From the NCBI GenBank assembly GCA_026391355.1, contig JAPLDH010000015.1, forward strand, positions 31,916 through 95,915: a stretch of DNA of 64,000 nucleotides, given 5' to 3'. The notes under the pieces were generated by a model. It saw only the letters and a program-made list of their open reading frames with translations. It was not told the DNA's origin and ran no database searches. This document shows, one piece after another, positions 40,448 to 49,437 of the stretch. Source of the DNA: Bacteroidota bacterium (GTDB lineage: Bacteria > Bacteroidota > Bacteroidia > Bacteroidales > FEN-979). Position numbers and translations under genes: made by a program. The stretch's first letter is position 1, and each line of letters begins with the position of its first letter.

Positions 40448-40531
40448 GCCCGGATGGCGGAATAGGTAGACGCGTTGGTCTCAAAAACCAATGAGAGCAA
40501 TCTCGTGCCGGTTCGATTCCGGCTCCGGGTA
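40448..40531 (+). tRNA. tRNA-Leu (CAA anticodon)
   Basis: An 84-nt cloverleaf. The acceptor stem is GCCCGGA with TCCGGGT, then discriminator A. The D arm includes the AGGTAGACGC segment. The anticodon stem is TTGGT/ACCAA around the loop CTCAAAA, giving anticodon CAA. A long variable arm (TGAGAGCAATCTCGT) and the T arm GCCGGTTCGATTCCGGC follow. The variable arm is as expected for class II tRNA-Leu. CCA is not encoded. Confidence 0.95.
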
Positions 40532-40544
40532 CTTTTTACCACTT

Positions 40545-40577
40545 GAAACCCACGTTAATCGTGGGTTTCTCTTTTTC
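40545..40577 (+). terminator. Terminator of tRNA-Leu
   Basis: A perfect 10-bp stem GAAACCCACG/CGTGGGTTTC with loop TTAAT, followed by TCTTTTT, 13 nt after the tRNA. Confidence 0.85.
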
Positions 40578-40742
40578 GGGTATCCAAATGGGTACCCAAA
40601 TATGTTTTTTAAGCATTTTATCATAGAAAGGTCTTTTTGTATGCTAATAATGAAACATACAGCGAGCGATTCTTCGCAATGCTTATGGGAAAAAAGGGAA
40701 TTAAACATTTTTAGATGTTCATTTCTCCTAAAATCAAAAAAA

Positions 40743-40766
40743 GCTCCTTGTACAAAAGCAAGGAGC
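40743..40766 (-). terminator. Hairpin with T-tail on the minus strand
   Basis: GCTCCTTG pairs with CAAGGAGC, followed on the minus strand by TTTTTTTG. It may end the transcript of the 408-residue gene at 40924-42150. The stretch 40578-40923 otherwise holds GGGTATCC/GGGTACCC words near 40579-40599 but no gene I can support. Confidence 0.6.
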
Positions 40767-40923
40767 GTAGTTTGAAGGTAGTGGATTTGAGATTTAATTT
40801 ATCAGAGTTTATTAAAACAATCATCCTGAAAGAATCTCTTATTTGCTAAAGGGTAAGATTCCTTACCTGAATAAATGAGCAGTTTTGTGGGTTATGTTTA
40901 TCTTTAAGTTCATTACAGTTGTT

Positions 40924-42150
40924 TTATCTGCTAAGATATGACTGGATTTTTGCCTGTTCATCATGAGTTTGCAAAAACTTAAATACGGATAAGCAAGCAT
41001 TTCCGATATTCATTGCGTCTCTGGCATTTCCAGAGAAATCCTGGATACGACAAGCAGCAGTCAACAAAGAACCAATTCTATAGCAGTTTACAGCTTCGAC
41101 TAGCATAAGAAAGCGAATACAGTTTTTGTAGGTTGGTAGGTCCGCGTTTTGCCTGATTGACCCGAAAATTAGATGATTAAAAGACTGGTCAGCCATAGCA
41201 GAATGTATTGCCGGGTTGATATTCTTAGCCAGTGAGTCTAATCTCAGTAATGGTTGTAATAGTGATTTATAAACATCCCTGGCACCAATCATATCATGCA
41301 AGAAAGTGACATTTTTTGAACCCAAGTATTTTGATAGGCCATTCAGAAAAAATTTCTCATTATTTGCATAAATGAAATTACCAAGATTAAGGATTGTGTT
41401 AACCATTTCAATTTTCTGATTGGAAAGATTCACGAGGAAGCTATTCTTTTCATTTCGAATGAGAGCGTCAATATCACTTAATGCTGCTGATAATTCACCA
41501 GGAATTTCATTCTGATATTTTAGTAATGCTTCAACAGCTATGATACATCCATCATAAACAATTAAGGGTTGTGTTGCTCTTACAAGGATTGTGAGACATT
41601 CTCGTAATGAACCTCCAGTTTGAAGCAGGGTATTCAAGGTCTGAGCATACTTGATCGAACCATTAATCAGTGTGAGAGTATTGTTGATAGAAGCAAGTTG
41701 ATTGCGATCTCTGGCACGAACTGCCTTCATTTTTTGGCTGTTAAGGAAAGTTTTGAGCCCCTGTAAAGATTTATCCCCCGCGGTGAAAAACGTCGACCAG
41801 ATATTACAATATTCATCAAGTTTTATTAGCAGAGAATCTGATGAATATCCTGCTGAAACCTGGTATACATTAAATGCATCCTTGAATAGTTTAAAATAAT
41901 CCTCAGATATAGGTGGAACCGGTAATCCTAAGTTCCAACCGCCTATTATCCATTGCATAGCATTTATAGACACAGCTATCTGCCGGAGCTGGCCGGGTAA
42001 CTGATCACCAAAATAGAAGGGAGAACTTGTCATCTCAATAATTTTGGTATTGCTCCAAGAAGTACTGTCAAACTGGCTAAATGAATTGATATTCATCATA
42101 AAAATGAAAAGGACAGTAATAAAAAGTGATTTAAAGTATTGTGTTTTCAT
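40924..42150 (-). CDS. Exported helical protein of unknown function
   Basis: A 408-residue protein with a signal peptide (LFITVLFIFMMNINSFSQ). The mature part is mostly predicted helix with many Leu/Ile/Asn residues, for example LKTFLNSQKMKAVRARDRNQLASINNTLTLI and AVEALLKYQNEIPGELSAALSDIDAL. It has a few scattered Cys and no motif I recognise. It is periplasmic or surface-located by prediction. The stronger A+T bias compared with the genes before the tRNA suggests acquisition. A terminator at 42179-42201 separates it from the next two genes, so it has its own promoter. Confidence 0.7.
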   Translation of the reverse strand: MKTQYFKSLFITVLFIFMMNINSFSQFDSTSWSNTKIIEMTSSPFYFGDQLPGQLRQIAVSINAMQWIIGGWNLGLPVPPISEDYFKLFKDAFNVYQVSAGYSSDSLLIKLDEYCNIWSTFFTAGDKSLQGLKTFLNSQKMKAVRARDRNQLASINNTLTLINGSIKYAQTLNTLLQTGGSLRECLTILVRATQPLIVYDGCIIAVEALLKYQNEIPGELSAALSDIDALIRNEKNSFLVNLSNQKIEMVNTILNLGNFIYANNEKFFLNGLSKYLGSKNVTFLHDMIGARDVYKSLLQPLLRLDSLAKNINPAIHSAMADQSFNHLIFGSIRQNADLPTYKNCIRFLMLVEAVNCYRIGSLLTAACRIQDFSGNARDAMNIGNACLSVFKFLQTHDEQAKIQSYLSR

Positions 42151-42178
42151 AGTATTTAGTTTTTTAATAAATAAAGAG

Positions 42179-42201
42179 CCCTCCCGATTTTATCGGGAGG
42201 G
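42179..42201 (-). terminator. Terminator after the 392-residue membrane protein gene
   Basis: A perfect 10-bp stem CCCTCCCGAT/ATCGGGAGGG with a 3-nt loop, followed on the minus strand by CTCTTTATTTATT. Confidence 0.8.
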
Positions 42202-42252
42202 TCATATTGGTATTTAGGTTATTTCTCATAGTGCTTATAATAGATAAAGTAA

Positions 42253-43431
42253 TTAAAGCTTTGTAACCGGTTCTACCACCGAATCAGGCACAGCTTTTAA
42301 TTTTGGCTGATGGTTATCATTGAGATTAGATAACATAAACTCAGAGAGATCAATCCTGATGATATCTCCATCAAACCAACGGGTACCTGGAACCTGAACC
42401 TTTCCGATATTGATTGTTTTGATGAAATCGCAATCACTCTGCCAAGTCAGTTTTGCTGAACCATCTTTTTCTGAAATGCTGTATATAGAACACTCATCAT
42501 CAGTCAATGCAGTAACCTGTACACCCTCAACTCTTGTCCCCTTATTTGAAATAATAACAAGTACTGCCTTAACTCTGTTATAAAAGTTCGGATTAACTGA
42601 AGGCGATTTGTGCATCATAATTATCCATTCAAGATCTGCTGATTTGTCGGTTGTTTCATTGTTTTTTACTGCTTCAATCTCCTGTTCCATAGCTTGTCTT
42701 GAATATTCTTCGTATGCCATGTGATTGATTTCTGCATGCTTTTCATAGTATTTCTGACGGTTTTCAAACCAAATCTTACGGACGATAGTGTCTTTATATA
42801 TACCGAAAAACACAAGAGCAGCGGCAAGTGTAATTGGCAGGATCAGATTGAGCCAATCTGCCGGCGTGACAAATAAGATTCTGAAATCATTTGTAAGATA
42901 GTCTCGGTAGAGAGATAATGAAATAAGCAAAATCGCCAATAATATCGTAAAGAAAATTCCAACAAACCTATCCCTCTTTTCATCAGATTGAACCTGCTGA
43001 AAAATTACTGTTCGAGTTATTCCAGGTTGTGAGAATGTATTAAGTTCTACCTGCAAATCACGAAGTCTGGAATCAAAAAGTTTTGCAAAACCGTAGGCCG
43101 CCCCTATAGTCATAGCACTTACGAGTACTACATAGATGATTACAAACAAGATAAGGTATAACCGGCCAGTAAGTAAAAAACCATGAGCTACCACAACACC
43201 TATGATTGGACGCATGAAAAAAGCGTCAATAAGCAGCACTGAAAAGTACATGATAGTATAAAGAATCCACGGACTGTTCAGGAGAAAGTCTCTCATGATT
43301 TCAGTTTTTTGCTTGAAGTATTTTGCATTTTTATCGGCTTCGGCAGCCAGCTTATACTGCTTACTTGCCAACATAGCCAGCCAGTTCGCAAATGAACGGA
43401 GGCTATTGCTTGTGAAACGGTGTGCTTTCAT
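42253..43431 (-). CDS. Membrane protein of unknown function
   Basis: A 392-residue inner-membrane protein. An N-terminal basic helix (about 1-48) precedes about five hydrophobic segments (residues about 55-72, 85-115, 155-175, 185-210). A cytosolic region then has a charged helix (KYYEKHAEINHMAYEEYSRQAMEQEIEAV) and a beta-rich C-terminal domain of about 110 residues (DLEWIIMMHKS, VEGVQVTALTDDECSIYSIS, WFDGDIIRIDLSEF). I do not recognise the family. It is 6 nt downstream of the next gene (43438-44163), so the two form a unit ended by the hairpin at 42179-42201. Confidence 0.7.
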   Translation of the reverse strand: MKAHRFTSNSLRSFANWLAMLASKQYKLAAEADKNAKYFKQKTEIMRDFLLNSPWILYTIMYFSVLLIDAFFMRPIIGVVVAHGFLLTGRLYLILFVIIYVVLVSAMTIGAAYGFAKLFDSRLRDLQVELNTFSQPGITRTVIFQQVQSDEKRDRFVGIFFTILLAILLISLSLYRDYLTNDFRILFVTPADWLNLILPITLAAALVFFGIYKDTIVRKIWFENRQKYYEKHAEINHMAYEEYSRQAMEQEIEAVKNNETTDKSADLEWIIMMHKSPSVNPNFYNRVKAVLVIISNKGTRVEGVQVTALTDDECSIYSISEKDGSAKLTWQSDCDFIKTINIGKVQVPGTRWFDGDIIRIDLSEFMLSNLNDNHQPKLKAVPDSVVEPVTKL

Positions 43432-43437
43432 AACTAT

Positions 43438-44163
43438 TTATTTTTTAATGGTTAATACTGAAATAAAATCCTGGTATGAAGAAATTGGTATCCCCTTGAT
43501 ATTCTCTGTAGCTCTATTTTTAACATAAGAACAAATTGCGATTTTAACATTGGAAGAGTTCAGTTGTTTTACCAGTGAACTATCCATAGGAGCTGGTTTT
43601 GAATACGGGGTTTCATTAAGGAGGTCTGAATATATCAAAAGGTAACACTCAGAACCTAAAATAGCAGGGAGATTAAGAGTTTTAATAACTGCCATAATAT
43701 TAGCATTGACGTAAGTGTAATCTTCCGGTTTAGTAGGTTTGAAGTTAAGAATAAAGCCATCGAGCTTTTCGAGAAAAGTAGATTTGTTTAAATCGTTAAT
43801 CTGCCTGGCTTTAATGTTGGCTTGACGTACACGTTTCACATCTTCCTCGCCACCCTGATAAATATCCGGTTCAGAAAGAATGGGTTCGATGTGAAGTGAT
43901 AAAGGTACTGGAATAGAATTAGAAAGGTTGAAAACAAAAAGATCGCCACCTCCATTCTTTTCGATCAGTTCAATTTCACTGAGATAAAAAGACTTGTCCG
44001 GCATCGGCCAACCTTTCCCTTGTGTAGTTCCACTCGGATCGATTTCATTGGCAATGAAAAGCGATTCGTGTTTCGCAGGATTCACGGGTTCTGATTCCTT
44101 TGTTAAAAGAATTAAACCTATGATGCCTGTTGCAATAATTAAGAATGTGATAACTTTTTTCAT
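43438..44163 (-). CDS. Membrane-anchored or exported protein of unknown function
   Basis: A 241-residue protein starting at the ATG at 44163. An N-terminal hydrophobic segment (VITFLIIATGIIGLILLT) anchors or exports it. The rest has alternating strands and helices with DLFVFNLSNSIPVPLSLHIEP, NANIMAVIKTLNLPAILGSECYLLIYSDLLNE and VKIAICSYVKN. The order strand, Ser-rich loop, helix, strand with YSDLL is faintly like a von Willebrand A fold, but a MIDAS motif is not clear. It is paired with the membrane protein gene downstream. Confidence 0.65.
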   Translation of the reverse strand: MKKVITFLIIATGIIGLILLTKESEPVNPAKHESLFIANEIDPSGTTQGKGWPMPDKSFYLSEIELIEKNGGGDLFVFNLSNSIPVPLSLHIEPILSEPDIYQGGEEDVKRVRQANIKARQINDLNKSTFLEKLDGFILNFKPTKPEDYTYVNANIMAVIKTLNLPAILGSECYLLIYSDLLNETPYSKPAPMDSSLVKQLNSSNVKIAICSYVKNRATENIKGIPISSYQDFISVLTIKK

Positions 44164-44242
44164 TTTTTTGCGTATTAACATCAGCGTAAAGGGTTACATA
44201 ATCCTTACCAAGAATTTCAATCATGGGAATATCGAAAATCAA

Positions 44243-44275
44243 AAAACCCGCTAACCATTGATCGGTGCGGGTTTT
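44243..44275 (-). terminator. Terminator of the sigma-54 activator operon
   Basis: AAAACCCGC pairs with GCGGGTTTT, with an inner ACC/GGT pairing. On the minus strand TTTTTTGATTTT follows. It lies 81 nt after the stop of the 606-residue activator gene. Confidence 0.8.
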
Positions 44276-44355
44276 AAAGCGTACAAAATTTTCTATTTTG
44301 AACCAGGAAAATCTTCTTTCACTATTTCAGGTAAAATGTAAGCGAAAGTTTAAGG

Positions 44356-46176
44356 TCAAGAGTGAAGTAAATCTTTAAGTTTACTATATCTTATAGCAAC
44401 TGTAAGTTTACCTGAAAGTTCAGGCAATGACATTAAGGAATTAAAATGTTTGCAATACTTATTATAATTACTACTCAAAGTTGTGTATGCTATTCCCGGT
44501 ATTTTCGTTTTTGGATTAAGGAACATTTTACTGATTTCATCAAGACCCACTTCGTTTGTTCCTTCACATTTCTCAATTGATGTTAAAAATTCAATCAAAA
44601 ACTCTTTTGCTTTTGGCTCAGCAATTTTTTTCACAGCAAGATCTAAGTTCATTATTTCATTTGAAAATACCTTACTGACGAGTGATTCTTTAACAGCTTG
44701 CTTGTTATGAAGCGCCAAGCCATATTCTACTTTATTTTTATCAAGAATTAAATCTCTTTTTATTGAGCATAAACGGTGTAGATTATGGATAAATGTTCTA
44801 AGTTCTCTAATGTTTCTTCTCCAAGGTTGTTTGGTTAAAAGCTCGATTGCATCATCGGTTGGAATTAGAAGAGGCTCCTTCTCTAATAAGAAAAATCGAA
44901 CAAGTTCTGGGATATCCTCACGTCTGTCTCTTAATGGTGGAATGACAGGAATAAATGAAAATAACCGACTGTACAGATCTTCAAGAAACAAATTTTTCTC
45001 AATTAGCTCTTCAATATTTGGTTTTGATGCTGCAATAATCCTTACATTTTTTAAATCATATTCAATTAGTCCTCCAACTCGATAAAATTTCTTTTGTTCA
45101 AGAACTTTAAGCAACTTTCCTTGAGAAGAAATATTCAAATGATGTATCTCATCCAAAAACAATGTTCCGTTTTCCGCTAATTCTAATTTACCCTTTTTAT
45201 GCTCTAGCTTCCCAGTATCAGCTCCGGTAAAAGCGCCTTTTTCGTAACCAAACAATTCAGTGTCAATTAGTGTTTCAGGAAAAGCAGCACAGTTCAAATC
45301 AATGAATTGCCCTTTACGATGACTCAGTTTATGAATTGCCTCAGCCACATTTTGTTTGCCAGTACCGGTCTCTCCTAAAATAATAATGTTGCTATCATCC
45401 TGCGCTGTCAATTCAATGTGCATTTTCAGCTCTTTCATCTTAAAAGAATCACCAATAATTTTTTTACTAAGCTCAGTGAACTCCTTGTTTATTGACCTGT
45501 CTGATAATTTTTCACCAAAAGCATTTTTATGCAGAGCATCTGTGATATTTTTCAGATCTTTTTTAATTTCATAATTTTCTCTTGTAAGCCGACCAATTTC
45601 AAATTTGTCTCGAAGAATATTAGGTAAAGCACTCCATACTTGGCTTTTATCCAAGACACTATTTTTTCTACTTCGTACAAGTTTTACTAATTGAACAGTT
45701 TTTTCATCTGGTTGATTAGCCCAGTTACTAATTCCAAACAAAGGAATTTCACCCCATTTCTTTTTAATAGAATTGAAAATCCTGTGAGTTAAGGGGTGCC
45801 AATCAGGTTCATCAGTAAGTCTAAAATCAAGACCAATGAGTATTGGGCTTATATTAGCAAGTTGGATGAATTTTTCTGCGGAATTACCATCTTTACACAC
45901 AACCAAGTTTTTAATGATTTCGGCTTTATTTGATTCTTCGATAAAGCGTGCAATGTTATCATATTCATCCTCGATGAAAAGACAATATTCCTCCCCTAAC
46001 TTTGGAGAGATTAAAAAATCATTTTTGATGAAGGAGATGTCACCAGGACTTTGAAAATACTGTTGAATACCAGCTAAATTATAGTCGTCTGGTGATCTAA
46101 TGAAAGTGTTTTTTAACTCTTCTGGGTCATCACTAATAATTAAACAAGAACGTAGCTTGTGGGATAAATCTTCCAT
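44356..46176 (-). CDS. Sigma-54-dependent transcriptional activator with receiver-like N-terminus
   Basis: A 606-residue regulator. The AAA+ domain (about 240-480) has Walker A GETGTGKQ (268-275), an intact sigma-54-contacting GAFTGA loop (314-319), Walker B LFLDEI (339-344) and arginine-finger region PLRDRREDIPELV. The N-terminus resembles a diverged receiver: SDDPEE acidic start, LIGLDFRL with Asp117 as candidate phospho-site, IPLFGISNW. The C-terminus (about 500-606) may hold an unusual HTH around VGLDEISKMFLNP and AYTTLSSNYNKY; no standard Fis HTH is obvious. It is last in an operon with an HATPase protein and an ABC transporter, whose promoter looks sigma-54-type. Confidence 0.87.
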   Translation of the reverse strand: MEDLSHKLRSCLIISDDPEELKNTFIRSPDDYNLAGIQQYFQSPGDISFIKNDFLISPKLGEEYCLFIEDEYDNIARFIEESNKAEIIKNLVVCKDGNSAEKFIQLANISPILIGLDFRLTDEPDWHPLTHRIFNSIKKKWGEIPLFGISNWANQPDEKTVQLVKLVRSRKNSVLDKSQVWSALPNILRDKFEIGRLTRENYEIKKDLKNITDALHKNAFGEKLSDRSINKEFTELSKKIIGDSFKMKELKMHIELTAQDDSNIIILGETGTGKQNVAEAIHKLSHRKGQFIDLNCAAFPETLIDTELFGYEKGAFTGADTGKLEHKKGKLELAENGTLFLDEIHHLNISSQGKLLKVLEQKKFYRVGGLIEYDLKNVRIIAASKPNIEELIEKNLFLEDLYSRLFSFIPVIPPLRDRREDIPELVRFFLLEKEPLLIPTDDAIELLTKQPWRRNIRELRTFIHNLHRLCSIKRDLILDKNKVEYGLALHNKQAVKESLVSKVFSNEIMNLDLAVKKIAEPKAKEFLIEFLTSIEKCEGTNEVGLDEISKMFLNPKTKIPGIAYTTLSSNYNKYCKHFNSLMSLPELSGKLTVAIRYSKLKDLLHS

Positions 46177-46182
46177 TATGAT

Positions 46183-47712
46183 TTATTTAATTATGAAATT
46201 AATTTCAACTAAAAACCCATTTTCAGTATTTTTAGGATTAATAAAGATCCCATTCGGAAATCTACAAGCACCACACTGCTCTAAAGCATAATTCATCAAG
46301 AAACCACCTAAACCAGTCGAGTAAGTTCCGCTAATAATTTTATTCCCAAAATTTTCCAAAACCGTAGATAGCATTTTCGTATTCTCACTACAAAAAGAAA
46401 GTTGCAGAATTTTATTTTCCTCGGCTATATTCCAATGAACTATCATATTCCTTTTATTATCAGGCACATCATTAACCTTATAATAACTTAAAGCGTTTTG
46501 AAAAATCTCGTCAACTATCAAGTCAAAGTCGTCTTTTCTTATCATCAACTCAACATAACATTCAGAATCATTATTGAAAATGTCAATAGCAATATTTGTA
46601 TCAGCCGAGATTTCCTTTATTGTTTTTTCAAAGTCTTTGTATGTATAAGTATTACAGACGTTGTCCTTATGCTTAGATTGAAAATTATTTAGAAAGATAT
46701 CTAATTTATTTATTATATTTTCAACTTTTTCTTTTGTTCCATTTATGTCTTCTTCTATTTCCGCTGATAGATGATTTTTCTCAATCAACTTGCTAAGAAT
46801 ATTTATGACATAATTTGAAAGTTTTCGTTTGAGTTGATGAATTATTGTTGCTGTAAAATAGCTATTATAGCTATCTGCTTCATCAAATGCAATTTGAGCG
46901 TGACTTGCTTTGAAAATTGATTTTGTGATAATCGTCTGTATTTCTAGAACAAATTCATTCTTATTGAAATTGGAAGATACATTTCCAAAAATAAATATAC
47001 CCCCACCGTTATAAATATTTTCCTGTTCACCTTTAAAAAGTGCAGCCGGTCTAAAAATAGGTATCAGAATAGAAGAATTAAAAATATATTTCCCATTTTC
47101 CTCATTTAATGTTGTAAAGCAGAGTTTTGTCAAGTTATAAAAGAATTGGGAAATGTACTTCTTAAGCATTTCTCTATCAGTCTTAACTTTCTCGTTGGGT
47201 GCGTCAAATCTACCTATATAGATGAATTCTGGAATGTCAGAAAGTTCAGTAAATTTCAAGAGAGTCTTATCCTCTGTGGTATTCTTTTCTTGATAAAAAT
47301 AAAATGCAGAATTGTGAAGTTTTTCATGAGGGATAATTGGACCACGATCGGGATTATCCGTTCGATTTTTTTGCATCTGATTCAAATAACGATTAACGGT
47401 AACTTCCTTGTCGCTCATCAAGACAGAAGAAAAAATATTTCCAGTTCTGTCTTTTGGGTCAAAAAGTGATAATTCGATAAAAGCTGGATGGAATTTATTT
47501 GTTGTTTTCTTGATGAGTTGAATAATTAAATGTACAACAGTGCTAAGTTGCGATTTTAATTCAATATTAAACTTAGGATTATTGATAGAAAAATATTCAA
47601 TACCTGTAGTGGAATGATAGGGCAATTGACGACCAAAATTATAAACAGGTTGGAAATCAATTACGAATTCATTTAAAATTAGTTGGACTATGTTTTTACT
47701 CATAGAGTTCAT
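46183..47712 (-). CDS. Soluble HATPase (histidine kinase-like) protein
   Basis: A 509-residue protein without signal peptide or membrane helix. The C-terminal part has a GHKL ATPase layout: N-box DDFDLIVDEIFQNALSYYK, then LQLSFCSENTKM and a G-rich lid TYSTGLGGFLMNYALEQCGA. A preceding helix ATIIHQLKRKLSNYVINIL could be the dimerisation helix with a His. The first about 280 residues are a probable sensory region I do not recognise. It overlaps the upstream ABC transporter gene and is 6 nt from the activator gene. It is thus a likely cytosolic kinase for that activator, perhaps reading transporter state. A and T richness is high. Confidence 0.72.
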   Translation of the reverse strand: MNSMSKNIVQLILNEFVIDFQPVYNFGRQLPYHSTTGIEYFSINNPKFNIELKSQLSTVVHLIIQLIKKTTNKFHPAFIELSLFDPKDRTGNIFSSVLMSDKEVTVNRYLNQMQKNRTDNPDRGPIIPHEKLHNSAFYFYQEKNTTEDKTLLKFTELSDIPEFIYIGRFDAPNEKVKTDREMLKKYISQFFYNLTKLCFTTLNEENGKYIFNSSILIPIFRPAALFKGEQENIYNGGGIFIFGNVSSNFNKNEFVLEIQTIITKSIFKASHAQIAFDEADSYNSYFTATIIHQLKRKLSNYVINILSKLIEKNHLSAEIEEDINGTKEKVENIINKLDIFLNNFQSKHKDNVCNTYTYKDFEKTIKEISADTNIAIDIFNNDSECYVELMIRKDDFDLIVDEIFQNALSYYKVNDVPDNKRNMIVHWNIAEENKILQLSFCSENTKMLSTVLENFGNKIISGTYSTGLGGFLMNYALEQCGACRFPNGIFINPKNTENGFLVEINFIIK

Positions 47713-49408
47713 TTATTAATTCATTTCTAATTGCGATAAATGATGAAGAAGTTTTATTATGTGAATCCGTTTTATTAACTGTAATTGTTTTTTTAATCGA
47801 AGTAGGTTTATTCCCTAATACAATCACTTTATCACTCATCATAATTGCCTCATCAATATCGTGTGTAACCATAATCACGGTATTTTTTTCTTTGGTTTTT
47901 TCATTAAAGAGAATCTTCTTAAGTTCTTTCTGCATTTTATCCCTCGTAATTGAATCTAATGCACCAAAAGGCTCATCAAGCAACAGAACTTCAGGCATGT
48001 TTACCATCGCTCGGGCCAATGCAACTCTTTGTAGCATACCGCCAGATAATTGACTAGGCCATACATTTTTAAATCCGGTCAACCCAACAAGTTCAATTAC
48101 TTCAAAAGTTCTTTTTCTCTTTTCAATTCTTTTCATCGTCCTAGGCAATGCAAACGCTATATTATCACTAATGGTTAACCAAGGTAATAATCTTTGCTCC
48201 TGAAATACAATACATCTTTTGAGAGACGTGCCTATAACTTTCGAATTGTCATTAATTATTATCCCGTTGTAATCTGTGTCTAATCCTGATATCAGTTTTA
48301 AAAGCGTACTTTTACCACATCCTGACGGTCCAATAATTGAAATGAAGTCACCTGAATTAATTTTAAAACTTAGTTCACTTAATACTTTTAATTCACCAAC
48401 GTTTAGTTGGAACTTTTTCTCAATAATATTTACATCGATTATTGGAATGAAAACTTGATTCATTGTTGAGTCAAATTTGATTTTCTTTCTTGATAGGAGC
48501 GTATTGATTTTGTCAACAACAAAATCGCTCAATTTAGTCACTTGTTTATTAAAAACAACGAGTTTGCGCCAATTATTTTTAAGAGGTAGTTTATTCCAAA
48601 TTTTTAACAATAAAGCTTTAAACACCCCATTTTCTTTTTTCCCAATTTTCCATCGATTAAAATAATTACCTAATAATACAATAGCGTTATCAGAAAACCA
48701 TCCCAAAATTCCAACTGTCAACATACCCACAATCATATCATCTGCTCGTGAAAAATTTCTTGAATCCCAAATGAACCAACCAATTCCTGCTGAAGAAGCA
48801 ATCAATTCGCTTGCCATTAACAATGTCCATGACAAAGCCATTGCAATTCGTAAACTTCCAATAATACTTGAAATAGAGAAAGGAAGAATGATTTTGAACA
48901 ATTTAACAAAAAAACCCTTTGAATAAAGGGTACTTAACTCAAGAAGATTTTTGTCAGTTGATTTTACTGAAAAGGAGGTAGTAAGAAAAAGTGCACAAAA
49001 GCTTCCGATTGTCAATAATGCAATCTTTGTCCCTTGATCAATACCAAATGTAATAATTAATAGCGGAATCCATGCAAGAGGAGGTACAGGAATTAAAAAA
49101 AGAAAGAGAGGTTCAACAATTTTGGAAGTGGGTTTTGAAATACCTACAAGTATTCCAAGTATAATTCCCATGAAACTTCCTAAAAAAAATCCGGCGAATA
49201 AACGGAATAAACTGACATGCACATTATGCAATAATGTGTCATTTGTTATTAAAAGTACAAATTTACTCAAAACCTTCTCAGGGCTTGCTATAAGAGCTGG
49301 TGGCAAGATCTCTGTTTTGACACCAAAATGCCAAAGGATCACAAAAACAATAGGTAATATCGCTCCTAATCCAAAGGTAAATAATCTGTATTTTAGTTTC
49401 TTAAACAC
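47696..49408 (-). CDS. Fused ABC permease-ATPase (SsuC/SsuB, TauC/TauB type)
   Basis: A 570-residue fusion. The N-terminal permease (about 1-260) has six or so hydrophobic segments and the EAA-like loop around LPFSISSIIGSLRIAMALSWTLLMASEL. A linker of about 70 residues follows. The C-terminal ATPase (about 310-570) has Walker A GPSGCGKST, a Q-loop FQEQRLLPWL, signature LSGGMLQRVALARA, Walker B LLLDEPFGALD and switch His in MVTHDIDEA. These belong to importers for nitrate, sulfonates, taurine or thiamine-pyrimidine. Permease and ATPase are usually separate genes. The gene overlaps the HATPase gene by 17 nt. Confidence 0.92.
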   Translation of the reverse strand: MFKKLKYRLFTFGLGAILPIVFVILWHFGVKTEILPPALIASPEKVLSKFVLLITNDTLLHNVHVSLFRLFAGFFLGSFMGIILGILVGISKPTSKIVEPLFLFLIPVPPLAWIPLLIITFGIDQGTKIALLTIGSFCALFLTTSFSVKSTDKNLLELSTLYSKGFFVKLFKIILPFSISSIIGSLRIAMALSWTLLMASELIASSAGIGWFIWDSRNFSRADDMIVGMLTVGILGWFSDNAIVLLGNYFNRWKIGKKENGVFKALLLKIWNKLPLKNNWRKLVVFNKQVTKLSDFVVDKINTLLSRKKIKFDSTMNQVFIPIIDVNIIEKKFQLNVGELKVLSELSFKINSGDFISIIGPSGCGKSTLLKLISGLDTDYNGIIINDNSKVIGTSLKRCIVFQEQRLLPWLTISDNIAFALPRTMKRIEKRKRTFEVIELVGLTGFKNVWPSQLSGGMLQRVALARAMVNMPEVLLLDEPFGALDSITRDKMQKELKKILFNEKTKEKNTVIMVTHDIDEAIMMSDKVIVLGNKPTSIKKTITVNKTDSHNKTSSSFIAIRNELINELYE

Positions 49409-49437
49409 AATTTGAAGGTAATAATAGGTAAAATGGA

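Noticed and set aside
40481..40708. 75-codon minus-strand frame across tRNA-Leu with a YPEPESNRH-like stretch
   Set aside because: It overlaps the tRNA and its terminator, and is a known kind of spurious frame at tRNA ends. I see no integrase motifs.
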